Assembly: GCA_022508805.1 (NCBI GenBank)
Contig: JAFLUM010000007.1
Location: forward strand, 1-64,000
Origin: Oscillospiraceae bacterium
Lineage (GTDB): Bacteria > Bacillota > Clostridia > Oscillospirales > Acutalibacteraceae
Length of the DNA: 64,000 bases
Reading direction: 5' to 3'
Within the stretch, counting starts at the first letter, position 1, and the number at the start of each line of letters is the position of its first letter. The notes below the pieces were generated by a model. That model was not told the origin of the DNA. It searched no databases and saw only the letters and a program-made list of their open reading frames with translations. The translations under genes and the position numbers were made by a program. Of this stretch, positions 39,081 to 46,938 are shown piece by piece.

Positions 39081-40278
39081 CCTTAAAATTATATATAGGT
39101 TTAATGCGTGCGATAATTTCTGCTGTAGGCTTAATATTCTCAATAATCTCGTCCATATTTTTGTATGCCATAGGAGACTCATCAAGGGTTGAGGTATTTA
39201 CACAGGTGGTATAAATACCCGCCATTTGCTTCTCATACTCTTCCATAGTGAGTTTTTCGAAAGCGGCGGAGCGGGACATCAGTCGCCCTGCACCGTGAGG
39301 CGCAGAATTGTTCCAATCCTCATTGCCCTTGCCTATGCAAATAAGGCTTCCGTCACGCATATTGATGGGTATCAGGAGCTTTTCACCGACCTTTGCAGAT
39401 ACCGAACCTTTACGGAGTATCATTTCATCAACGTCGATATAATTATGGATGGTCTGGAAAGAATCATAACCGATAAGACCCGTCTTTTGCAGTAAAATTT
39501 CTGCCATCTTCTCACGGTTACGCTTTGCGAATTGCTGACAGATACTGATATCGTGTAAATAATCCTCCATAAAAGTGCCGTAGAGGTAGCAAAGCTCGTA
39601 AGGCATCGTTGGCGCTTTCTCCTCCCACTCTTTTGCTAAAGCCACGAGAGTTGCCTGAATTTCACTTCTTCTCCCCGTTTCTTTATAGGTGCGTATGATC
39701 TCATCTCTCTTTTTGAAATACTCTTCCTTACCTGCGTTCAAATCGACAGCGATTTTCTGATAAAATGTAGCCACCTGTGTGCCGAGATTTCGGCTGCCGG
39801 AATGGATAATAAGATATTTATTGCCGTCAGCATCAGCATCGATTTCAATAAAGTGATTTCCACCGCCCAAAGTACCGAGACTTCTTTCAAGTCTTTTGGT
39901 ATCTTTAAGATTACGGTAGCAACGAAGCTGTGTCAAATCAAATCTTTCCTGTCTCCCCTCCCATACATTCATCCCACAGGGAATGGTATGCGCCGCCTCA
40001 TCAAATTTTTCAAAATCAATATCAATATTGCCAAGGCTTACGGTGTACATACCGCAGCCGATGTCTACACCCACCATATTGGGAACGACTTTATCCGCAA
40101 TGGTCATTGTAGTACCGATAGTGCATCCTTTTCCTGCGTGGACATCGGGCATAATACGAATTTTAGAATTCTTGAAAGCCTCTTCATTGCATACTGATTC
40201 AATCTGCCCGTATGCAGTAGGCTCAAGCTCGTTTGTATAACATATGGCAGTATTAAACTTGCCGACTATCTCTATCAT
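39070..40278 (-). CDS. rtcB: RtcB family RNA ligase
   Basis: RIMPDVHAGKGCTIGTTM, VGVDIGCGMYTV, LGTLGGGNHFIEI, HSGSRNLG, HGAGRLMSRSAA; ATG at 40278 with AAAGGAGAA. Confidence 0.95.
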   Translation of the reverse strand: MIEIVGKFNTAICYTNELEPTAYGQIESVCNEEAFKNSKIRIMPDVHAGKGCTIGTTMTIADKVVPNMVGVDIGCGMYTVSLGNIDIDFEKFDEAAHTIPCGMNVWEGRQERFDLTQLRCYRNLKDTKRLERSLGTLGGGNHFIEIDADADGNKYLIIHSGSRNLGTQVATFYQKIAVDLNAGKEEYFKKRDEIIRTYKETGRRSEIQATLVALAKEWEEKAPTMPYELCYLYGTFMEDYLHDISICQQFAKRNREKMAEILLQKTGLIGYDSFQTIHNYIDVDEMILRKGSVSAKVGEKLLIPINMRDGSLICIGKGNEDWNNSAPHGAGRLMSRSAAFEKLTMEEYEKQMAGIYTTCVNTSTLDESPMAYKNMDEIIENIKPTAEIIARIKPIYNFKAAE

Positions 40279-40291
40279 AGCAATTCTCCTT

Positions 40292-41392
40292 TCATGTGTT
40301 ACCTCTAAGAATACCTGTAAGCTGTGAAAGAACATCACCGTTGCCGTTCAAATTGATGTTGCCGACATTCTCGCAGATACGCTCAACGAACTCCAGCTCT
40401 TTGAGCTTGTAAAGAGTTTGGTTCTCATCCATCAGTTTTGCGGTGTTAAGCAAGGACCTGGTAGAAGCAACCTCCTCGCGGCGAGTAATAACATTCGCCT
40501 GAGCACGTTTTTCGGCAACTAAAACAGTATTCATAATCTCACGGATCTCACCGGGAAGAATGATATCTTTTACCCCTGCATCCGTGATTTCAACAAACAA
40601 CTCTTTTTCTTTTGCTTTCAGTTTTTCAAATACAAACTCAGACATTCGGTCCTTGTTTTCAAGAATCTCATCAAGTTTGTATTTGCCCACATACTCGCGA
40701 AGAGCAAGCTGCGCAGCAACGTGCATTTGCTCGGCAAAGTCATCGATCTCAGTGGAAATCTTCACATAATCGGTTACTCGGTAATTGCAAACAAAATTGA
40801 TGCGAAGAGAAACCTTATCCTGCGTCAAGATCTCCTGACCCGTAATATCCATCTGAGTAAGTCTTGTGTCAACAAAATCTACGTCAATTTTAACGCCGTT
40901 TTTCCAAAAGTAATATGTACCTGCATCCAAAATCTTGACGAATTTTTGATTGAAGTAGAGCCTTGCTTTTTGATATTCCAAGACCTCAATCTTAGTGTAA
41001 TAAATTGAAGGAATCTTAGAGAAAATGTACTCGGGCACTTCTGCAGATACCTCAGGCGTAGAAATATCCACGATTTTATACTCGTGCTTATCTATAACAG
41101 ACCAAAAGGCATACTTGCCGCGGCGAAGCACCGAACTAAACTTTCCGTTCACGAAATGAAGCGCTAATTTCTCGTCAGCGACCTCAATAACCGAAACGGA
41201 ATTTGTGACAGCTTTATCATTAAGAATGGTATCCAATGCACATATATTAGAAGCAATAGGCTGATTCAAGTCTGCTGTTTCGATTTCTTTACCGCCGTAA
41301 ATATAGTATTTTCCTGCAGTAAGCATTTTTACATACTTACCGTTCTTAAAAAGAAAGCCTCTTTGATTTTCGTTGATAATAATCTTTTTCAT
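40292..41392 (-). CDS. Slipin/SPFH (band 7) family protein
   Basis: QEILTQDKVSLRINFVCNYRVTDYVK, LALREYVGKYKLDEIL, GVKDIILPGEIREIMNTVLVAEKRAQANVITRREEVASTRSLLNTA. Confidence 0.9.
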   Translation of the reverse strand: MKKIIINENQRGFLFKNGKYVKMLTAGKYYIYGGKEIETADLNQPIASNICALDTILNDKAVTNSVSVIEVADEKLALHFVNGKFSSVLRRGKYAFWSVIDKHEYKIVDISTPEVSAEVPEYIFSKIPSIYYTKIEVLEYQKARLYFNQKFVKILDAGTYYFWKNGVKIDVDFVDTRLTQMDITGQEILTQDKVSLRINFVCNYRVTDYVKISTEIDDFAEQMHVAAQLALREYVGKYKLDEILENKDRMSEFVFEKLKAKEKELFVEITDAGVKDIILPGEIREIMNTVLVAEKRAQANVITRREEVASTRSLLNTAKLMDENQTLYKLKELEFVERICENVGNINLNGNGDVLSQLTGILRGNT

Positions 41393-41584
41393 AATATGTA
41401 AACCCTCCTAAAGGTAAAAATACAGTCACAATTACTCATGCAAACACTTGCGGCCGAAAATTTGAGCGGTCGCGCGTATAAGCGGAAAGATAACTTTTGG
41501 CTTATATGCTTGATTCACGGTATCCGTTCTCGGGCAAGGCAGATGCCGCACTGCATCCTTCAAAAATAACTTTTTGCTTTCAGC

Positions 41585-41790
41585 CGAGTAATTGCAGCTT
41601 TAAAAATGACGTTCTCGCGTGCTTTCGCACACCGTCTTTTTGCCGTTTCCGGCATTTACCAAACCACTGGCGATATGCTCTTATTGCATACGGCGGGATT
41701 CGAACCCGCGATAGACGGACTTTAGGGGAGTTGAACCCCATCTGTCAGAGCTTTTGAGACTCATCAGATTGCCAAAGAGCAAGAGTTTCC
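41585..41790 (-). ncRNA. Candidate tRNA-like structured ncRNA (Y-RNA-like?) upstream of slipin-rtcB
   Basis: Two T-arm-like hairpins (GGGG TTCAACT CCCC; GCGGG TTCGAAT CCCGC), adjoining stem CGUAUGC-aauaaga-GCAUAU, GUGGUUUGGUA segment, UGCCG GAAA CGGCA and GUGUGC GAAA GCACGC hairpins; exact ends unknown. Confidence 0.55.
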
Positions 41791-41902
41791 TTCGGGCATA
41801 CACGTCGGCATAGCCTTGTGCACCGCAGTGAAAGTATTTCAAACACACGCTTGAAGTAACCTTGCAAGCATATTTTACCAATTAAAAATTCGTTAAACAC
41901 GG

Positions 41903-41942
41903 AAAAAAAGCTGCGAACTCATTTAAGTTCACAGCTTTTTTG
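41903..41942. terminator. Terminator between WYL genes and ncRNA region
   Basis: AAAAAGCTGcGAACTcatttAAGTTCaCAGCTTTTTT. Confidence 0.7.
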
Positions 41943-42830
41943 TCTTTGCAAGCGTTCTATAATCAGATTTCTGAAATCATTCGGCCCAATAACCTCAACC
42001 ATAGGTCCGAAACTCAAAATGCGAATTACCATTTCGGTTTCATCGTCCTTGTCGTATTTAATATGTACGGTATAATGCTTTTTATCAACACGTTCCGCCC
42101 GCTTTTCAAAATGAGCGAAATGGAGCAAACATCTTTCAAGGGCATTTCTGTCATCACGGATGCGAAGTGTAACTGTTCTTTTTTCCGACACGGGGGAATT
42201 TTGTTGTATAAAACCGCCAACGGCACATTTTTCACAGGACACTATCCGAGCGAGATTTACTGTGCCGCCGTAACGGCATCCAATATTGATAAGTCTGAAT
42301 TTATCATCCTTTTCGGAGTATTCCAACCGCTGTGGCATCAATGACATTGAAATAATATTACCCTTCCGATTGACCGTTTTAATTTTAAGCGGCTGTTTTT
42401 CCTTTAAGGCGGACAAGATCGTTCTGAATCTTTCAATATATCCCTCATCCTCAAAGGGATCACCGTCACCGTATTTGTCATAAATTATATAGTCGGCAGG
42501 AGTGAACAGCGGTTCGACATCGTCAAGACCGTTGAATTCAATATCAAACAGCTTTATACGCGGATCGAGAGATATCGCTTTCAGCCATTGTTTTTGTATA
42601 AGCGTGGGCGGCATTGTGGGCTTATGTTTTATAGGTGTTGTCATATCTGCCCTTACAAGCTGCCACTTTTCGCTTTTAAGTGACGGCAGAACAGTCAGCA
42701 TACTTTCTCCGAAAGCATTATCGTAAACAATTTGGTTAAGCTCTTTTTCGTCCCTTTCACCGCTGATAATTTGAGCAATTATTTTTGCCACAGCATTATA
42801 GTAAACGGAATAAATTTCGTTAAATATCAT
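41919..42830 (-). CDS. WYL domain-containing protein
   Basis: Layout KEKQPLKIKTVNRKGNIISMSLMPQRLEYSEKDDKFRLINIGCRYGGTVNLARIVSCE; overlaps next WYL gene by 4 nt. Confidence 0.75.
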   Translation of the reverse strand: MIFNEIYSVYYNAVAKIIAQIISGERDEKELNQIVYDNAFGESMLTVLPSLKSEKWQLVRADMTTPIKHKPTMPPTLIQKQWLKAISLDPRIKLFDIEFNGLDDVEPLFTPADYIIYDKYGDGDPFEDEGYIERFRTILSALKEKQPLKIKTVNRKGNIISMSLMPQRLEYSEKDDKFRLINIGCRYGGTVNLARIVSCEKCAVGGFIQQNSPVSEKRTVTLRIRDDRNALERCLLHFAHFEKRAERVDKKHYTVHIKYDKDDETEMVIRILSFGPMVEVIGPNDFRNLIIERLQRQKSCELK

Positions 42831-44089
42831 ATTTCCACCTCCGTAATGCCGTACATACGGTACATTTCTTCAATGTCACGTTTAAACTGATTTTCAACAG
42901 TACGGTTAGAGAAATGGAGTTCAGTAATACGACAGATAAATGTCCTGATCCACGGAATCATTTCGCTTGTGTCATACACATCTGCCGTAAAACGGTAGGT
43001 ACGGTCGTCAATCTTCTCGACCTGACCGACACGTTTTTCACGCTCTAAGCGGCGAACGATATGCTCTTCGCTGTTATCTATTTTTACAGTGAAATCAATG
43101 TGTTCTATTCGTTCTTCGCCGTAGCGATTCTTCTTTGCGGTAACGCCCCACATTTTTGACTGCATTTTATCAAGCTCTGCTCTAAGCTCATCAAAACGCG
43201 GTGTCGGCTCCTCAATTTTTACATTTGACAAATAGTCAATACGAAAAGATTTAATTACGTTAAACTCGGGCTGATACGCCAACAGATACTGCCTGCCGTT
43301 TTGTACGCTTATAAATATGCGAAGCGGTATTATGCGGATTTTTCGGGGTTCATCGGCTCGGCGGCTTGTGTTAGACACAGTAACAGTACTCTTTTCTCGC
43401 ATTGCCTTAAAAAGCATTGCCAATACACCGCTATCCATAGCTGAGGTTATGTAGTGATGCTTAAAACTGAAATAATCTGTTTTATCCTCCTCTTTATCAA
43501 GCAAAAAAGAACCGATTACGCCGCAAGGGGCAACTTCGGAGTAAAAGTTCAGTATATCCGTGATGTCGGGTAATCCGATATCATCTGCTCTGCAATACAT
43601 CATTTTTCTGCCGATTTTTTCACCGACGATGACACCCTGCTCTATGTATTCTTTCAGTTTCTTTCTGACGGTAGATTCATCAAACATCATCGGGCTTTTA
43701 AAACCGGAGAGATATTCGTCGATTTCTTTTAATATTTCCGGAAGAGAAAGAACAATATCTGAGGAGTGAAGAATATCAAACAATATAAAATGTAGTGTAA
43801 TATCACCGTCCGTAAAGCTCTTGGCTTTGATAGCCTTGTAGAAAGGATTGTGCCCTGACACTCGGCTGTCAATGGAAATGAACACGTTTTTGCCCTCCGG
43901 TGTGCGCACAAAGCTCATATGATCCCCAAGCCAGCTCTCCATCCTTCGGCGCTCGTCATCGTAAGAACGGGCGCTTTTCTTATCGTATTCTTCACGGCTT
44001 TTAAATCCGTACACATAGAACTCGCGCATATAACTGCGGATCTTTTCAAAGTTTTTAATTAACTCGCTATACGATGACATTGTGTTCAC
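42827..44089 (-). CDS. WYL domain-containing transcriptional regulator
   Basis: TVTVSNTSRRADEPRKIRIIPLRIFISVQNGRQYLLAYQPEFNVIKSFRIDYLSNVKIEEPT; N-terminal winged-helix-like region. Confidence 0.85.
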   Translation of the reverse strand: MNTMSSYSELIKNFEKIRSYMREFYVYGFKSREEYDKKSARSYDDERRRMESWLGDHMSFVRTPEGKNVFISIDSRVSGHNPFYKAIKAKSFTDGDITLHFILFDILHSSDIVLSLPEILKEIDEYLSGFKSPMMFDESTVRKKLKEYIEQGVIVGEKIGRKMMYCRADDIGLPDITDILNFYSEVAPCGVIGSFLLDKEEDKTDYFSFKHHYITSAMDSGVLAMLFKAMREKSTVTVSNTSRRADEPRKIRIIPLRIFISVQNGRQYLLAYQPEFNVIKSFRIDYLSNVKIEEPTPRFDELRAELDKMQSKMWGVTAKKNRYGEERIEHIDFTVKIDNSEEHIVRRLEREKRVGQVEKIDDRTYRFTADVYDTSEMIPWIRTFICRITELHFSNRTVENQFKRDIEEMYRMYGITEVEI

Positions 44090-44386
44090 CTCCGTTCTTT
44101 GAAGCCTAAATTTAATTTAAATGATTTTTTAATTTCATCTGTGAAACACACAAAATCTTTGATTTTGGCTGTATTTCATCAGGTTATTTATGAAACGAGA
44201 TTATTATAACACATATCCTTAAAAAACAAGTATTTTAATGTTAAAAATAAAAAATTCCACTGATTTTATCGATTTCCGACTTATATTGAACTTTACAAAA
44301 ATAAGAAAAATGTTATAATTAGTCGTATATTGTATTTAAAATCAGTAAATTTCAAAATAGATGTGTATGAAAGAGGTTCCAAAACA

Positions 44387-44905
44387 ATGACTGTTGATGA
44401 AACCAAAATATGTAACGAAATATGGGAAGAACACAAACCACGTTTGCAAAAATTATGTATGATAAAGTTAAGCGGTCATCCTGACGAAGTAGACGATGTT
44501 ATTTCTGAGGTCTTTTTAGCTTTATGTGAACAAATAGAAAAAAGAGGCGTTCCCGAAAAACCAAAAGCGTGGTTATACGGCACATTCAGCCATATTTTAA
44601 ATTCAAAGTACCGTGAAATATATAAAGCAAGAGCAAAACACGTCAGTTTATACGACAAAGAAATTACCCTGCCTTACACGACCGACCTAAATAAGGATAT
44701 ATTTGATAAAATATACAACGATGAACTGCGAGAATTTCTCAAAAGTGAATTAAATGAAAATGAATACCGTCTGATTCAATACATATATTATGACAAACTA
44801 AAAATGGCGGAGATCGCCGTTTTAGAAAACTCAACTGAGGCAGCAATTAAGCAAAGGCACTACAGATTATGTAACAAGCTGCGGTGGTTAGCCAATAAAA
44901 TTTAA
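44387..44905 (+). CDS. Sigma-70 family (ECF-like) RNA polymerase sigma factor
   Basis: HPDEVDDVISEVFLALCEQI region 2; LKMAEIAVLENSTEAAIKQRHYRLCNKLR region 4; ATG at 44387. Confidence 0.85.
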   Translation: MTVDETKICNEIWEEHKPRLQKLCMIKLSGHPDEVDDVISEVFLALCEQIEKRGVPEKPKAWLYGTFSHILNSKYREIYKARAKHVSLYDKEITLPYTTDLNKDIFDKIYNDELREFLKSELNENEYRLIQYIYYDKLKMAEIAVLENSTEAAIKQRHYRLCNKLRWLANKI

Positions 44906-44967
44906 AAATAAAAAAATTTTGTGTTACTTTTTCTCTAAAATTGCGACTAACATATTGAGAGGTAGTT

Positions 44968-45756
44968 ATGGATCAAAAAATCTTACTCGAAATATTGAAA
45001 ACAAAACCGTTTTCATTCACTCTCCGTGAAATTGAAGAAATCTTGGACGAGGAGTTAAGCAAAGCTCCCGATGAAATGGATACAGAGATTATTGATATCT
45101 GTGTTGACATACTTGACAGAGAATATTCCAAAGAAAACGCTGCATCCAAGCCTAAAAAGCAGAAAATTAAAAAGTTTAAAGCCCGCAGGGTTCTTTTAAT
45201 TGCCGCAATCTTGATTTTAGCACTGGTTTTATCTATTTCTGCCGGCGCAAAATTTCTCAATATAGATGCGTCTGAAAAAGTTGTTCGGTTTATGAATAAT
45301 CACTTTAATGTCAATTTTGGGGATAAAAATACAGATGCTGATAATTATTTCGATAACGGCTTGGAATTGATAAACTATTTGAATGACTATGGCTTTGAAA
45401 ATGTAGTTTTGCCTTCTGCGCTGATAAATGATGATTATTCTATGAAAATAAATACATTTAGCTTGGAGAATATTGAGAAAGCTTTCATAGAATTTAAAAG
45501 CTATTCAACAAATGTTCAGGGTGATTTTTCAATTACAAAGTACTCAAACAGTAATGATCTCTTTACAATTGGACAGGGCTCGATGTCCGATACATATGAT
45601 CAGGTGAAACAGATATTTGTTAACGGAATTGATGTGCTTATTTTTAATAGTAATAATAATTCTATGATTTATTATATTGATAGCAATATAGAATATTACA
45701 TAACTATAAACTGTGATTTTGATTTGGCAATTGAAATTGCAGAGACAATAAAATGA
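44968..45756 (+). CDS. Membrane protein, probable anti-sigma factor with extracellular domain
   Basis: Soluble N-term, single TM (RRVLLIAAILILALVLSISAG), extracellular C-term; directly after sigma factor. Confidence 0.6.
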   Translation: MDQKILLEILKTKPFSFTLREIEEILDEELSKAPDEMDTEIIDICVDILDREYSKENAASKPKKQKIKKFKARRVLLIAAILILALVLSISAGAKFLNIDASEKVVRFMNNHFNVNFGDKNTDADNYFDNGLELINYLNDYGFENVVLPSALINDDYSMKINTFSLENIEKAFIEFKSYSTNVQGDFSITKYSNSNDLFTIGQGSMSDTYDQVKQIFVNGIDVLIFNSNNNSMIYYIDSNIEYYITINCDFDLAIEIAETIK

Positions 45757-45767
45757 GGTATATAAAT

Positions 45768-46271
45768 ATGAAAAAATTTTTTATGTCAGCAATTGTATTC
45801 ACTCTGCTGGTAAGTCTACTGTTTCCAACAGTTGCTTTTGCCGCAGATGACAGTCAACCCGCTGAATGGCAGGATATAACTCTGTCAGAACAGGAAATTG
45901 ATGACATATTATCTTTAAATCCTAATAATGATATTTCAACTTATGCTTCAGATTTAATAGCTATGTACAATATTGCCATTTCTAAAAGCGGAAGCACTTT
46001 GATCATTGTAGGTAAGACATATGGAACTTACGAGGTCAAAAAAAGTGGATTCAAAGAGGTAGTTATTCAACAAAGAAAAAGCATCAATGATTCTTGGAGC
46101 ACATACTTAAAGTACACTGATTTATATATTGATGCCTCCGGCTATACTCTATCAAAGAGCATAACCGTTCCCAGCGGCTACCAGTACAGAGTAACCTGCG
46201 TTCACTATGCGAAAAAGAGCTTGTTGTCTACTCAAAAAATAAACAACACATCAAATACTGTAATGATTTAA
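45768..46271 (+). CDS. Small secreted protein of unknown function
   Basis: Signal peptide MKKFFMSAIVFTLLVSLLFPTVAFAADD; overlaps preceding gene region. Confidence 0.7.
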   Translation: MKKFFMSAIVFTLLVSLLFPTVAFAADDSQPAEWQDITLSEQEIDDILSLNPNNDISTYASDLIAMYNIAISKSGSTLIIVGKTYGTYEVKKSGFKEVVIQQRKSINDSWSTYLKYTDLYIDASGYTLSKSITVPSGYQYRVTCVHYAKKSLLSTQKINNTSNTVMI

Positions 46272-46305
46272 TCATTACCTTTGCAGTCTGACCCTAATAT
46301 CTAAA

Positions 46306-46358
46306 TGGAACTATCTCATAAAAGCGCTTGACGATTGAGATAGTTCCGTTTTTCTTTA
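46306..46358. terminator. Terminator after sigma/anti-sigma/secreted gene set
   Basis: GGAACTATCTCA...TGAGATAGTTCCGTTTTT. Confidence 0.75.
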
Positions 46359-46446
46359 AAGGTGTCTTTTATCCGTATTTATAATTCGAGAGTTAAAATC
46401 TATACACCAAAACCGCAAAGATACTTTTTGTGTCTGTTGTACATAC

Positions 46447-46483
46447 AAAAAGCTTTGAAACAGTATTGTACAGTTTCAAGGCT
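46447..46483. repeat. Recurring hairpin family, copy
   Basis: AAAAAGCTTTGAAACagtattgtacaGTTTCAAGGCTT. Confidence 0.6.
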
Positions 46484-46540
46484 TCAGCGTGTAGAAAAAA
46501 TACATCGCGCTTGGCAAAATGCATAAAAGAGTAAATTTAT

Positions 46541-46696
46541 GGGGAACCTCCGGCGAGGGTTCCCCACCGAAAAACAGTCCTCTGAACTGTTTTTCGCCCC
46601 TCCTGCGCTTTTTTAAGGAAAAGGATTTCGCAGTCTGCGGACTGCGACAAGGGGCGCTGCCCCTTGACCCCGCCGCCTTTTAAAAAAGGCGGGCGA
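46541..46696. repeat. Composite palindromic intergenic element
   Basis: Consecutive palindromes GGGGAACC..GGTTCCCC, GAAAAACAG..CTGTTTTTC, GCAGTC..GACTGC, AAGGGGC gct GCCCCTT, CGCCTTTT..AAAAGGCG. Confidence 0.65.
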
Positions 46697-46740
46697 AAAT
46701 TAGTTATTTTGCTATTGTAAAATTGTTTTATCGACAGACT

Positions 46741-46782
46741 GAAAGCCTTGAAACAGTATTGTACGGTTTCAAGGCTTTTTAT
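46741..46782. terminator. Terminator (copy of recurring hairpin family)
   Basis: GAAAGCCTTGAAACagtattgtacgGTTTCAAGGCTTTTT. Confidence 0.7.
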
Positions 46783-46886
46783 TTTATGCTTATCAAAAAG
46801 GAGAAATGATAAAGCAATATTCAGTCTCCTTTATTTTTTTGTTATATTATTTTAAATACACCCATTAATAGATGCTTAGTTTATCG

Positions 46887-46925
46887 AAAACAGGCAGGGC
46901 TCAGAGTGAGTCCTGCCTGTTTATC
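46887..46925 (-). terminator. Terminator downstream of VWA surface protein
   Basis: AACAGGCAGG...CCTGCCTGTT. Confidence 0.65.
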
Positions 46926-46938
46926 TTAGTTTGTGTAA

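Noticed and set aside
41761-41790. CTGATGAG in the minus-strand ncRNA region considered as a hammerhead ribozyme core
   Set aside because: The required GAAA core segment and stem arrangement are not present around it.
41681-41881. 66-aa minus-strand ORF and a possible ordinary tRNA gene
   Set aside because: ORF has no family resemblance and lies over the tRNA-like structure. A standard tRNA was rejected because the 5' acceptor strand is not found upstream; the pairing strand lies 3' of the T-arm, in permuted order.
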